In this document: positions 1 to 9,367 of the stretch, in pieces
Position numbering within the stretch: the first letter of the stretch is position 1
Layout: each line of letters opens with the position of its first letter
Source: Plotosus lineatus
Lineage: Eukaryota > Chordata > Actinopteri > Siluriformes > Plotosidae
DNA length: 64,000 nt
Reading direction: 5' to 3'
Assembly: GCA_024760905.1 (NCBI GenBank)
Contig: CM045729.1
Coordinates: 80,126,550 to 80,190,549, forward strand
The notes under the pieces: generated by a model
Databases searched by the model: none
The model's input: only the letters and a program-made list of their open reading frames with translations
What the model was told of the DNA's origin: nothing
Made by a program: the position numbers and the translations under genes

Positions 1-821
1 GAGAAGTCCTGACTGACTTTCCCCATAGCCAATATTGCCCGATGGTCATCACCACAGCTATCACCATCCCAAAAATTACAGCAACACCCAAGCAATGGTG
101 GAATTTTAGAAAAGCGGACTGGGAAGCCTTACAAAATGGCATTGACAAAACATACCAAAGAAAGTCTACCACTGACAACATTCACCAATTCACAAAACTT
201 TTCCTTTAGAACAACGAAGAAGCACATGCCTGTTGGTTGGAACGCCGTCAACACCTTTGAGAAGAGTATGAAAGGACTCAAGATCAAAACACTGCAGAGG
301 AACTACTTGAGTTCTTTCAAGAGAGTCGCAAAGAAAGATGGGTGGAAGTTGTCGAGAATATGAACTTCACCCACTCTAGCAGACAAGCCTGGCAAACTAT
401 CAAGAAGCTTGACCCTGAATCTCATCCTACAGAATCAGCCCACCTTATTGCTCCAGATGAAATAGCCAAATGAATAAAAGAGAGAGGAAAACACATACCA
501 AATGAGCAATTTGAAAAGCAGATTAGACAAGAATACAAAACAATTATGGCAACCAAAGAACCCGCTGGACTTTTTCTCAGTGCTCCAATTACACATAAAG
601 AAATGCCAGAGGCTATTAAATGCATTAAAATAGTAAGGCAGCTGGTATAGATGGAATCTACTCAGACATGAAAACACACCTGGGATATGATAGAATGGCT
701 AGCTTCAGTAATGACTGCCATCATGGGAAAAGGCACTTACCCTAAAATATAGAAACATGCCAGAGTTGTCGCCATTCAGAAACCAGCCACAGAACCATCA
801 AGCTATAGACCTGTATCTCAG
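1..821 (+). mobile_element. Jockey-like LINE fragment 1A (endonuclease end to RT start)
   Basis: This stretch matches, segment by segment, the second copy of the same LINE at 52920-53780 (the phrases around VLTDFP, KITAIPKPW and NMNxTHSSRQAWQ are shared). It covers the end of the endonuclease, the linker and the start of the reverse transcriptase. The reading frame is broken by many stops; the longest piece is 136-363. The left end runs off the window. Homology stops near 821, in the middle of the RT finger region (SYRPVS). Family name is uncertain: jockey/I superfamily is inferred from the QETH endonuclease and YRPIS motifs. Confidence 0.7.
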
Positions 822-1157
822 TCTTGCAAGAGTGAGACAAACTATTAATGCATTTTCAACATGTATGTAATGCATAACAATCAAGCACATTTTGGAAGAC
901 TGTATTTTTTTTAGATATAAATGAAAACCACCTGATTTTCAAAATATATTTACCTGGAAAGTTTGGAAGGCTTTACTTTAAAATCCCTTTCAAATCACAA
1001 TGCACAACATATCATTAGCTTCTGTGTCCTGTAAGCAAGACCCTTCACCCTTATTTGCTCATTTGAATAAAAAAAAAAAAAAAAAAAAGATAAATGAAAG
1101 TTGGGCGAGATAAGTATGTCTGCCAAATTGCATGGATGTAGATAAACATCAATTGTA
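822..1157. other. Unassigned spacer with poly-A
   Basis: No coding signal is seen. An A-run of about 20 bases lies at 1069-1088. This piece separates two overlapping fragments of the same LINE, so it may be the 3' flank or tail of the first fragment. Confidence 0.4.
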
Positions 1158-2300
1158 TCAGCTGATATTGACTGAATCTACCCATATATGATAACACAAC
1201 TGGGCTACTATGCAATAGAATGACTAGCTTCAGTAATGACTGACGTCATTGAAAAAGGCACTTACCCTAAAATATGGAAACATGCCAAACATGCCAGAGT
1301 TATCGCCATTCTGAAACCAGTGAAAACAGCCACAGAACCATTGAGCTATAGACCTATATCACCGCTGTGCTGTCTATACAAGTTGTTAGAGAGAATCATT
1401 CTCACAAGGATCACACCTGATTTTGACCCATTCATACAAGTGCAGCAAGCAGGTTTCAGCCCACAAAGAGGCACAAAAGAACAGGTCCTAGCCTTAACAT
1501 CACATATTAAAGCTAGTTTTGGAAAATAAGATGAAAACAGGAGCTGTCCTGGTAGACCTGTCTGCAGCCTACCATACAGTATGGACAGATGGACTCATGC
1601 TGAAGCTTGCAAAACTAATACCATGCAAGAAAATTCTAAGTTGTGTCCTTTATGACTGGCATCAGACAGTTCCACGTGGTACTTGGAGGAGAGAAGAAAA
1701 ATCAAGAAATCAAGAAAAATAAGGAATGTTACCCACAAGGCTCAGTTATTGCTCCGACAATCTTCAACATCTACGAGTACATTAGTAATATGCCAGCAAC
1801 AAAGTCTTCGCAACTAGGCTATGCGGATGACTGGGTCTTAGCGCATCAATCAAAATCATGGACAGACAGCAAAGAAACACTCCGCAAAGACACATCTACT
1901 CTTAAGGATTACTTTGACACATGGTCCCTCAAAATGAACACAACAAAGTCAGTTTCTTCTGTATTTCATCTCAACAATCACGAGGCGTCAAAAACACTTA
2001 ACATCCATGTCAAAGACAAGGCTTTGCCAGCAGATATAAACCCCAAGTATTTAGGCATTACCCTGAACAGACAGCTCATCTACCGTAAACATCTTGAATG
2101 ATGTGCCAGCGAGCTCGCAAAAATAAACTGCATTCTAAGAAAGCTTACAAGAACCACATAGCGTGCATCTCAAGCCGCTCTGCGAACATCAACTTTGGTC
2201 TTGTGCTTCAGATAAACATAATCCAGAGGTTTAGCCATACGATACTACTATACTACAACTCAGAACCTTCAAAATCAGCAGTGCAGACCAATGTCACTGA
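1158..2300 (+). mobile_element. Jockey-like LINE fragment 1B (reverse transcriptase)
   Basis: The fragment restarts upstream of where fragment 1A stopped, so about 160 bp of element sequence is present twice (about 655-821 and 1158-1345). It runs through the RT domain: SYRPISPLCCLYKLLERI, then the palm strand YPQGSV, then the catalytic box LGYADDW near 1818-1838, then the thumb region YLGITLNRQL. Frames 1236-1529, 1519-1722 and 1643-2101 must be joined by frameshifts. Homology to an RT C-terminal tail fades near 2300. Confidence 0.75.
1236..2101 (+). pseudogene. Broken reverse transcriptase of jockey-like LINE
   Basis: Three overlapping open frames (1236-1529, 1519-1722, 1643-2101) together carry the RT finger and palm. 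The YADD catalytic box is intact, but at least two frameshifts separate it from the fingers. It is therefore a dead copy. The product would copy LINE RNA into DNA at a nicked target. Confidence 0.7.
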
Positions 2301-2865
2301 AACTATATTAACAATGGGGCTTTTACTTTAGCCAATCAGATTTCAGATTCAGCTCACAGGACCAGCTGGCCCACGATAAAATCAGCATTTTTCTGTCCTC
2401 TGATTGGTTGGCCAGAGCAAAACTGTTTGATCAGCATAATAGTCTTTTGTGATCTGCCCGCAATGCAGCTGAATTAAAAATTTAATGCCCACAATGGCTG
2501 ATGGAAGAGGAGAAATTGACCTTGTGTCAAGCATTATTGAAAATTCATTTTCAAGGCGAACTTTTCCATAAAAACTAGAGATTGTAAGGAGAGGTCAGTT
2601 TGATGTTTACTACATTTGGCCAAGCACCAGATTTAAAATGAACAAAATTACATAACGGTCAGCTTTACAAGCAGAGATGTTCAAAATGCTCCTCTCTCTG
2701 CAATACCACTCCTTGTTACATTGTGTTTTTGTATATTATTGATGGTTTGCATAAATGGGACATGATAGTAGTGGTATTAAGAGATGAATCATGTCAGTGA
2801 AGTCCTCACTGAAGGACCATGCATGTGCAAGCAAATCATATTGAGATATACCTGTGTGTAATTCC
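2301..2865. other. Unassigned intergenic sequence
   Basis: No gene is seen. A CCAATCAGA motif near 2333 and its approximate inverse TCTGATTGG near 2398-2407 hint at a small inverted-repeat element, but the arms cannot be followed further by eye. Confidence 0.3.
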
Positions 2866-2869
2866 CGGC

Positions 2870-2985
2870 ACCTGCACTGCTATGGCCTTTGTGAGCTGTC
2901 CAGGGTGTACCCCGCCCTCACCTTGAGTTGGCTCCCCACAACCCTTATTAGGATTAAGCGGTTCAGAAAATGAATGAATGAATGA
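2870..2985 (+). repeat. SINE tail, AATG-type (type 2)
   Basis: The segment carries the block GAGCTGTCCAGGGTGTACCC and the block GGATTAAGCGGTTCAGAAAA, followed by a run of AATG. The same blocks appear at 3400-3530, 5592-5730, 6134-6250, 50898-51020 and 59050-59190. Only the 3' part of the SINE is present here, in plus orientation. Confidence 0.7.
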
Positions 2986-3024
2986 ATTCCTTCCACCTAT
3001 TTATGTGTCCTTTTGTGTGCCTAG

Positions 3025-3026
3025 AA

Positions 3027-3084
<58 letters not shown>
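3025..3084. repeat. GA microsatellite
   Basis: About 30 GA units with one interruption. The reading ERERERER across it is only simple sequence. Confidence 0.95.
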
Positions 3085-3090
<6 letters not shown>

Positions 3091-3288
3091 ATAAATGTTT
3101 ATCATGTATCTTTCCGTGTGTTTATAAAAAATTGAAAGGCATCTGTGAAGTGTTCAGCCTGAAATAAGTTGGACTGAAAAAGTGAATAGATAGAGTTAAT
3201 TGTACTCCTGTCTCTAATCCTCAATATCCTAAATAGGGAAAGTTACCTGGCCTAGACTCGTCTAAAATTGTTATAAAATTTGTACTGC

Positions 3289-3660
3289 AGAATCCATGTC
3301 ACCAGTTTATGTTGAGAGTTTTCTTGATCTAATTTTCCTTTCATTGCTGTTAAAGTACACATGTAAATAAAAAGATATATTCATGCTGAATTCATTCATT
3401 CATTCATTTTTTTATAACCGCTTCATCCTAATTAGGGTCGCGGGGAGGCTGGTGCCCATCCCAGCTGACTCTGGGTGAGGGTAGAGTACACCCTGGACAG
3501 CTCGCCAGGCCATTGCAGGGTAAAAAAAAAACTCTGATAACTATACAGTCCACTCTTGACAAAAGTCAGAAATGGTTCTTTTACAGCCTCACACCACAGT
3601 GAGAGGCATGGCCGGCCTTTGATAACCCAATTAGCTGCACTAGCTTAAATTCTATCATGG
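3289..3660 (-). repeat. Type 2 SINE, minus orientation, with shared flank
   Basis: From right to left: SINE body (TTAGCTGCACT, ATCAAAGGCCGGCC, GAACCATTTCTGAC), then the AATG-type tail, then a 110-bp flank beginning AGAATCCATGTCACCAG. The same flank and SINE are found together at 58946-59290, so the pair is a duplicated unit rather than two independent insertions. The tRNA-like head is missing. Confidence 0.65.
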
Positions 3661-3693
3661 ATTTGTTCTACTCCGGTAAGGTAGGATCTTGAC

Positions 3694-3699
<6 letters not shown>

Positions 3700-3781
<82 letters not shown>
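3700..3781. repeat. TA microsatellite
   Basis: About 41 TA units in an unbroken run. Confidence 0.97.
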
Positions 3782-3784
<3 letters not shown>

Positions 3785-4734
3785 ATCACCACTCAGTCTA
3801 CAGCTCATCCAACACAAAATATCTCATCTCCAACAATATATGACCTATACAATAAGGAAGAAGTGGGGACATTTTGGGAGAGAATTTTTTCTTCAGAAAT
3901 GTTGGTTTCTTGTGAATATGGATGAAGGATGAAGCAAAATAAAAATAAGATCTAAATCATGGAATTGATAATGATCTCCAACGTGGGTTTGGATTTGCGC
4001 CAGCATTACCTTTGTCCTTTTCTGTGTTTTCCCAATACTTTTCCAAGGTGACCATATTTCATAGTCAATATTCAAATTTATACATCAAAGAAATGTCAAG
4101 ATGCAAAAGCAAACATTATAGTATATGACCCTTAAATCATCACTTTCTCTCCTCCTTGAAATAACTTTCAGGCTCCATACTGCGTGATTACATCTTGTGA
4201 TATTAAAGAGTCCCCAGGAGGTAATTTGCAAGGCTTCATCACAAATTCCTCTGTGACTCTTTCGAGGCACCACATCTGTGTGCTCATCTTTAGATACCAA
4301 TTCACAATAGTCAGCCTAATTAACATTCTCCTCATGATTGGGTAGAGATGAAGCCTTTCAGCTCACTGCGAAGTTTCTCTCTCTTTGTGTCAATGATGAT
4401 ACGGGAAAGGGAAGGGCGAATCACAGACCGCAATTCATCCGTGCATTCCAAGCTCAGCACTTTCTGAGTGGTGTCTTTATTAGTAAATCAATCATCAAGA
4501 TTATGCAACACGAAGTGTAAGTGACTAAGACTTATTTGGATAACTGCAGTTTAAAAAACAAATGTAATGGTTGAAAGAGAGTTTCCTGGCAACATGCCTA
4601 TAACATTATTTTTATCCATATTCGGTTTAAATAATATTTCATATTGAAGAGTACTCACATAACTATCAGAGTTCTGTCTAAAGTAAAACTGAAAAGTGAA
4701 AAGGACCCAAGAAGCAAAATAACATTTTCTGAAC
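3782..4734. other. Unassigned intergenic sequence
   Basis: No recognisable gene or repeat family. Open frames are short and without motif. Confidence 0.4.
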
Positions 4735-4925
4735 GTTAGGGGAATGTTTGTTGTACATTGTGCGAACATTCTCATTGAACATTCTCATAACATTATTGTG
4801 TAGAGTTTTGCTGTTGTTTGGGGAACTTTGTAACATGGCCTGGCACGTTCTGAGAACATTAGAGGAGCATTGTGAAAAACTCGGAACATTCTAGGAACTT
4901 TCTGGTACCTTCTCAAAACGTTCGG
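4735..4925. repeat. Degenerate GAACATTCT / GAACGTTCT array
   Basis: Variants of a 9-11 base word (GAACATTCTC, GAACATTAG, GGAACATTC, GGAACTTTCT, AACGTTCGG) recur about ten times. The array is irregular, like a decayed minisatellite or the subterminal repeats of a DNA transposon. Confidence 0.55.
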
Positions 4926-4954
4926 TAAAGTAGGTAAAGTCTTTTTACATCCGA

Positions 4955-5230
4955 GCCATGGTGGCTCATCAGGCTTGTGCTTATCCCTGGTTAGCATAGA
5001 GTGAAGCGACCAGGAGTTCAACTCCTCCTGGATGGGATGTTAGTCCATCTCAGGTTACCTTCCTAGTATATGTTTACTAGTACCCATTTATACTGCTGGG
5101 TGAACAGAGGCATACTTGTGGTTAAGACCTTGCCCAGGGGTCTTAGCACAGTGGGGGTCTAACTGGGATTTGAACACACAACTTCCTGATCATGAAGGCA
5201 GCACACTTACCACTCCACCACCAGCCCCAC
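4955..5230. repeat. SINE-like element with minus-strand tRNA-like head
   Basis: The right end reads, on the minus strand, as a tRNA-like promoter: GGTGGAGTGGTAAGTGTGCT (A-box like) and, some 30 bases on, GTGTTCAAATCCC (B-box like). It differs in sequence from the other SINE heads in the window, so it is a separate family. Confidence 0.5.
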
Positions 5231-5591
5231 ACTCTCAAACTTTTAACTTCTAACAGAAACTCCAACACCAGGCGGATGCACTGCAGGCGTTTCTAAGTTG
5301 CATTCCAAGGTCTTCCTCCGCAACGCTGCAGGTCCAGTGCTGTCAGGAACTGTCAAATCAAGGACATTCTCCCACAGCCAAAACAGACTCAATAATTTAA
5401 TTTCTCTCATTTCCCCCTCTCTCTATGCTACGCTGTTGCATCTTCACTTTGTCCGCATGCAAAGACTCCAATTGTTATGCCGCTGTATTGATTCTGTAAG
5501 CTTTCTATAAATTAAGCCCTAGTGTTCCCAAAACCGCTTCCACAGTTTTCAGGTGGCATGTGGTTAGCATATCTGGCACACAGCAAGAAGG
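5231..5591. other. Unassigned intergenic sequence
   Basis: No gene or known repeat recognised. Confidence 0.35.
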
Positions 5592-6118
5592 TTATTCATT
5601 CATTCATTTTCTGAACAGCTTAATTGTAATTATGGTCACAGGAAGACTTGTGCCCATCTCAGCCGACTCTGGGTGAGGGGAGAGGACACCCTGGACAGCT
5701 CACCAGGCCATTGCAGGACAGAAACATACTGATGGGTATGCAGCCTATGATTTGGTTCTTTGTATCTTGTCGTACAATTCTCTGGCAAGCTGTTCACCCA
5801 GTGTGGCCTGAGAAACCATCCCACCAAACCGAGAAGCATTAAGTAGTTTGGCAAATGGGTGATTAGAGAGTGAATATTTTTACACCCAGATGTCTTTCCT
5901 GAGACCGACCCTTTTACATTCCCACTCACACTCACACCTAGGGGGGGGATCGTCATTTGGTCTAACGTGAATATCTTGGAAATGTTGGATGGAAGCAGAG
6001 CACCTGAATCAAACCCATGCAAGCTCAGGGAAAATGTGTGCCCCTACCAACCATGAGGCGTTTACCCAGGACCATATTTCTGTGTATTGTGACTTCCACT
6101 GCACCACCTTGTCCCCAA
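5592..6118 (-). repeat. SINE-like repeat, minus orientation
   Basis: The left end has the CATT run and the GTCCAGGGTGTCC block of the type 2 tail. Further right come the words CACTCACACTCACACCTA and, at the end, a GCACCACCTTG motif that on the minus strand resembles the GTGGTGC head of the other fish repeats here. It is diverged, and the middle is poorly matched. Confidence 0.5.
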
Positions 6119-6133
6119 CTGGCTCCTCATATC

Positions 6134-6478
6134 AGTTCAGTTCATTTTCTGTAACCGCTTAATCCTTATTAGGGTCGCAGGGAGGCTGGCGCCCATCCCA
6201 GCCAACTTCGGGTCAGGGCAGAGTACACCCTGGACAGCTCGCCAGGCCATCGCAGGGCGAAAACACGCCGACGGCTTTGCAGCCTACTCTTGTCGAAAGT
6301 CAGCAATGGTTCTTTAACATGCCTCACACCATAGACAGTGAGAGACATGGCCGGCCTTTGATAACTCGTTAGCTGCACTGGGGAGGACAGTGACAACCTT
6401 GTGGAGAGTGGGACTTGAACCCCCAACCTTTGGATCAGCGATCCAGTGCCCTATACCACTAGACCACCACTGCCCCTT
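6134..6478 (-). repeat. Type 2 SINE, near full length
   Basis: On the minus strand, starting at 6478: tRNA-like head with A box GGTCTAGTGGTATAGGGC and B box GGTTCAAGTCC; body with GTTGTCACTGTCC, GTTATCAAAGG-type words and GAACCATTGCTGACTTTCG; then the tail GAGCTGTCCAGGGTGTACTC ending in GGATTAAGCGGTTACAGAAA. Pol III transcription from the internal promoter is expected for this class. This copy is the best reference for the type 2 tail. Confidence 0.8.
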
Positions 6479-6487
6479 AGTTACTCA

Positions 6488-7938
6488 TATATGAAGGTCT
6501 TTTATTATTTTAATACTGATGATTTTGGCATACAGCTCATGAAAACCAAAAATCCCTATCTCAAAAAATTAGCATATTTCATCCAGCCAATAAAAAAAAA
6601 GTGTTTTTAATACTAAAAAAAGTCAACCTTCAAATAATTGTTCAGTTATGCACTCAATACTTGGTTGGGAATCCTTTTGCAGAAATGACTGCTTCAATGC
6701 GGCGTGGCATGGAGGCAATCAGCCTGTGGCACTGCTGAGGTGTTATGGAGGCCCAGGATGCTTCGATAGCGGCCTTAAGCTCATCCACAGTGTTGGGTCT
6801 GGTGTCTCTCAACTTTCTCTTCACAATAGCCCACAGATTCTCTATGGGCTTCAGGTCAGGAGAGTTGGCAGGCAAATTAAGTACAGTAATACCATGGTCA
6901 GTAAACCATTTAGCAGTGGTTTTGGCACTGTGAGCAGGTGCCAGGTCGTGCTGAAAAATGAAAATCTTCATCTCCATAAAGCTTTTCAGCAGATGGAAGC
7001 ATGAAGTGCTCCAAAATTTCCTGATAGCTAGCTGCATTGACCCTGCCCTTGATAAAACACAGTGGACCAACACCAGCAGCTGACATGGCACCCCAGACCA
7101 TCACTAACTGTGGGTATTTGACGCTGGACTTCAGGCATTTTGGCATTTCCTTCTCCCCAGTCTTCCTCCAGACTCTGACACCTTAATTTCCGAATGACAT
7201 GCAAACTTTGCTTTCATCTGAAAAAAGTACTTCGGACAACTGAGCAACAGTCCAGTGCTGCTTCTCTGTAGCCCAGGTCAGGCGCTTCTGCCGCTATTTC
7301 TGGTTCAAAAGTGGCTTGACCTGGGGAACGCGGCACCTGTCGCCCAGTCCACTGCTTCCACAGGTCCCCCAAGGTCTGGAATCGGCCCTTCTCCACAATC
7401 TTCCTCAGGGTCCGGTCACCTCTTCTGGTTGTGCAGTGTTTTCTGCCACACTTTTTCCTTCCCACAGACGTCCCACTGAGGTGTCTTGATACAGCCCTCT
7501 GGGAACAGTCTATTCACTCAGAGATTTCTTTCTGTGTCTTACCCTCTTGCTTCAGGGTGTCAATGATGGCCTTCTGGACAGCAGTCAGGTCGGCAGTCTT
7601 ACCCATGATTGCGGTCTTGAGTAATGAACCAGGCAGGGAGTTTTTAAAAGCCTCATGAATCTTTTGCAGGTGTTTAGAGTTAATTGGTTGATTCAGATGA
7701 TTAGGTTAATAGCTCTTTTAGAGTACCTTTTCATCATATGCTAATTTTTTGAGACAGGAATTTTGGATTTTCATGAGCTGTATGCCAAAATCATCAGTAT
7801 TAAAACAATAAAAGACCTGAAATGTTTCAGTTGGTGTGCAATGAATCTAAAATATATGAAAGTTTAATTTTTTATCAGTACATTACAGAAAAGAATGAAC
7901 TTCATCACAATATGCAATTTTTTTTAGAAGGACTAGTA
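6488..7938 (-). mobile_element. Tc1-like DNA transposon, left end truncated
   Basis: Inverted repeats flank a Tc1-type transposase: 6495-6584 and the reverse complement of 7730-7820 share GATTTTGGCATACAGCTCAT and AAAAAATTAGCATAT. The right inverted repeat extends outward to the TA at 7937-7938. The matching outer 120-130 bp is missing on the left, where a SINE abuts. The element is therefore immobile as it stands. Confidence 0.85.
6654..7600 (-). pseudogene. Tc1-type transposase, frameshifted
   Basis: Cut-and-paste transposase of the Tc1/mariner superfamily. Reading the minus strand: an N-terminal helix-turn-helix region (TADLTAVQKAIIDTL, then SVGRKKCGRK, 7214-7600), a middle part with QLVMVWGAMSAAGVGPL (6910-7146), and the catalytic C-terminal part (6654-7091). 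The last holds QHDLAPAHSAKTT with the second Asp and SPDLKPIENLWA with the Glu of the DD34E triad. The pieces lie in at least three frames and one in-frame stop is visible near 7530, so no functional protein is made. Confidence 0.85.
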
Positions 7939-8616
7939 TAGTTATTAAATGTTCCTTTTCTGTTAAATCCTATTTTCAAAACACTTTCTAAAAATTACCA
8001 AACCTCTGAGCATCTATAATGAGCAAGCATCGCCATTGATATTCCCTTGGGAATTTATTTGGATGTGCCTTATTAAAGATATCTAATGAGGTAAAATGTT
8101 GACTTTAAGTAATTTAAAAGCATGAAAGACTCTGAAACAGCTTGCTTTGAGCAGTATGTTGCTAAAACGTTACACAAAAAAAAATCATCACGACATTGCA
8201 ATGAAACGTTGCAGTCACATAACTTTGTACACTCCCCAAACCATTGCTGCAATGTCGCAAGCGACGTTTGTGATGAACACGGCAGAAACTTTGCAGGTGA
8301 TATCAAGAACTTTGCAAAAATGTTGTGAATGATGCAATGAAACTTGTAGTAGTAACATTAATAAATATTTTCTTAGCCCAGAACATACACTCGAAGCATC
8401 TGGGGATGGGTAGCCCCAGCCTATACCCCTTACAAAATTTACAGTCGACAAATTTATTAAGTATTAAAATTGGAGTCGTCGTCATCATCTGAGGTTCTAT
8501 TCTTAGCACTTCCTGCAGTACTGGAGTTCACCTGGAAAAAAATAAAATAAAATAAGTAAAACTTATAGCAAATGTGGAAGTTAACTTTTCCTCGAGCCTA
8601 AAATAATTTTATACAT

Positions 8617-8621
<5 letters not shown>
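7939..8621. other. Unassigned sequence with AACGTTGC-like words
   Basis: No gene. Words such as AACGTTAC, AACGTTGC, ATGTCGC and AACTTTGC recur between 8160 and 8330, as does a similar set at 18770-18880. This may be a decayed repeat. Confidence 0.3.

Positions 8622-8700
<79 letters not shown>
8622..8700. repeat. TA microsatellite
   Basis: About 39 TA units, ending exactly where the hAT fragment begins. Confidence 0.97.
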
Positions 8701-8703
<3 letters not shown>

Positions 8704-9047
8704 CACAAGCCAGATGTGGCTCTTTTGATGACTGTGTCTGGCTCTCAGATAAATCAGGTGGCCATTCTAAAAATACAAAAAAGACAAATAAAAATACAAA
8801 AAGACATCAAATAAAACAAAAACAGATGAATAAATCTCGTGCATTTAAATCTATACATCCATTTTCAATGCCACGTCACTGTGGTGCGCAGCGGAGTGCC
8901 AATCCTTCCTGTACTCCAGTATGTGGGCGGGTCCGATACCTTCAAACTCTAATTTATTATAGTATATGGATTATAACAGCCACAGACAGCCTATGTTGTC
9001 TTTGGGTAAAGAGATAAATTTCTCTCGTTTTTGATCAGCTCATAGGA
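8701..9047 (+). mobile_element. hAT element fragment (relative of 45683-46564)
   Basis: It matches the reverse complement of the right part of the hAT element at 45683-46564: CAGATGTGGCTCTTTTGATG, the segment around CTATACATC with CATTTTCAATG, GCAGCGGAG, and GAGATAAATTT near 9012. The terminal repeat itself is gone, replaced by the TA array. Confidence 0.75.
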
Positions 9048-9367
9048 CTCGACAAGACAGGGCTCACAGCTTTGGAATTGTACATATTTTATTGTTACAG
9101 TAGCTTATGTAGACTACATCAGATTTCATACCAACGATTTGAAAAAAAATGCATTTAATTTTAAAAACCAGATAGCATTGATTTTCCCCTACACAGTTTA
9201 TGGATCAGTTAGTGTATTATGAATGAGTACATTATTAGAACACCTGTATAAAGTTACCATATCAACACTTAACAGTATACAAGTAAGTTTCCATTATGTA
9301 TTATAAAGCCAGGCAATACTCGTACTGTATTTAAATCTTCTTCTTCTTTTCTTTTCGTCTGTTCCCT

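Noticed and set aside
2982..3167. Open frame with Arg-Glu repeats (also at 38587-38886)
   Set aside because: GA microsatellite translated in one frame.
3689..3925. Open frame with a long Ile-Tyr repeat (also at 13049, 28451, 28803, 28863-29187)
   Set aside because: These are translations of TA microsatellites, with no other coding evidence.
6410..6478. A functional tRNA gene in the SINE heads (also at 14310-14374, 43795-43870)
   Set aside because: The A and B boxes are present but the sequences continue into SINE bodies and acceptor-stem pairing is not evident.
6648..7004. Plus-strand open frame across the Tc1 transposase
   Set aside because: The minus strand carries the conserved DDE motifs; the plus frame has none.
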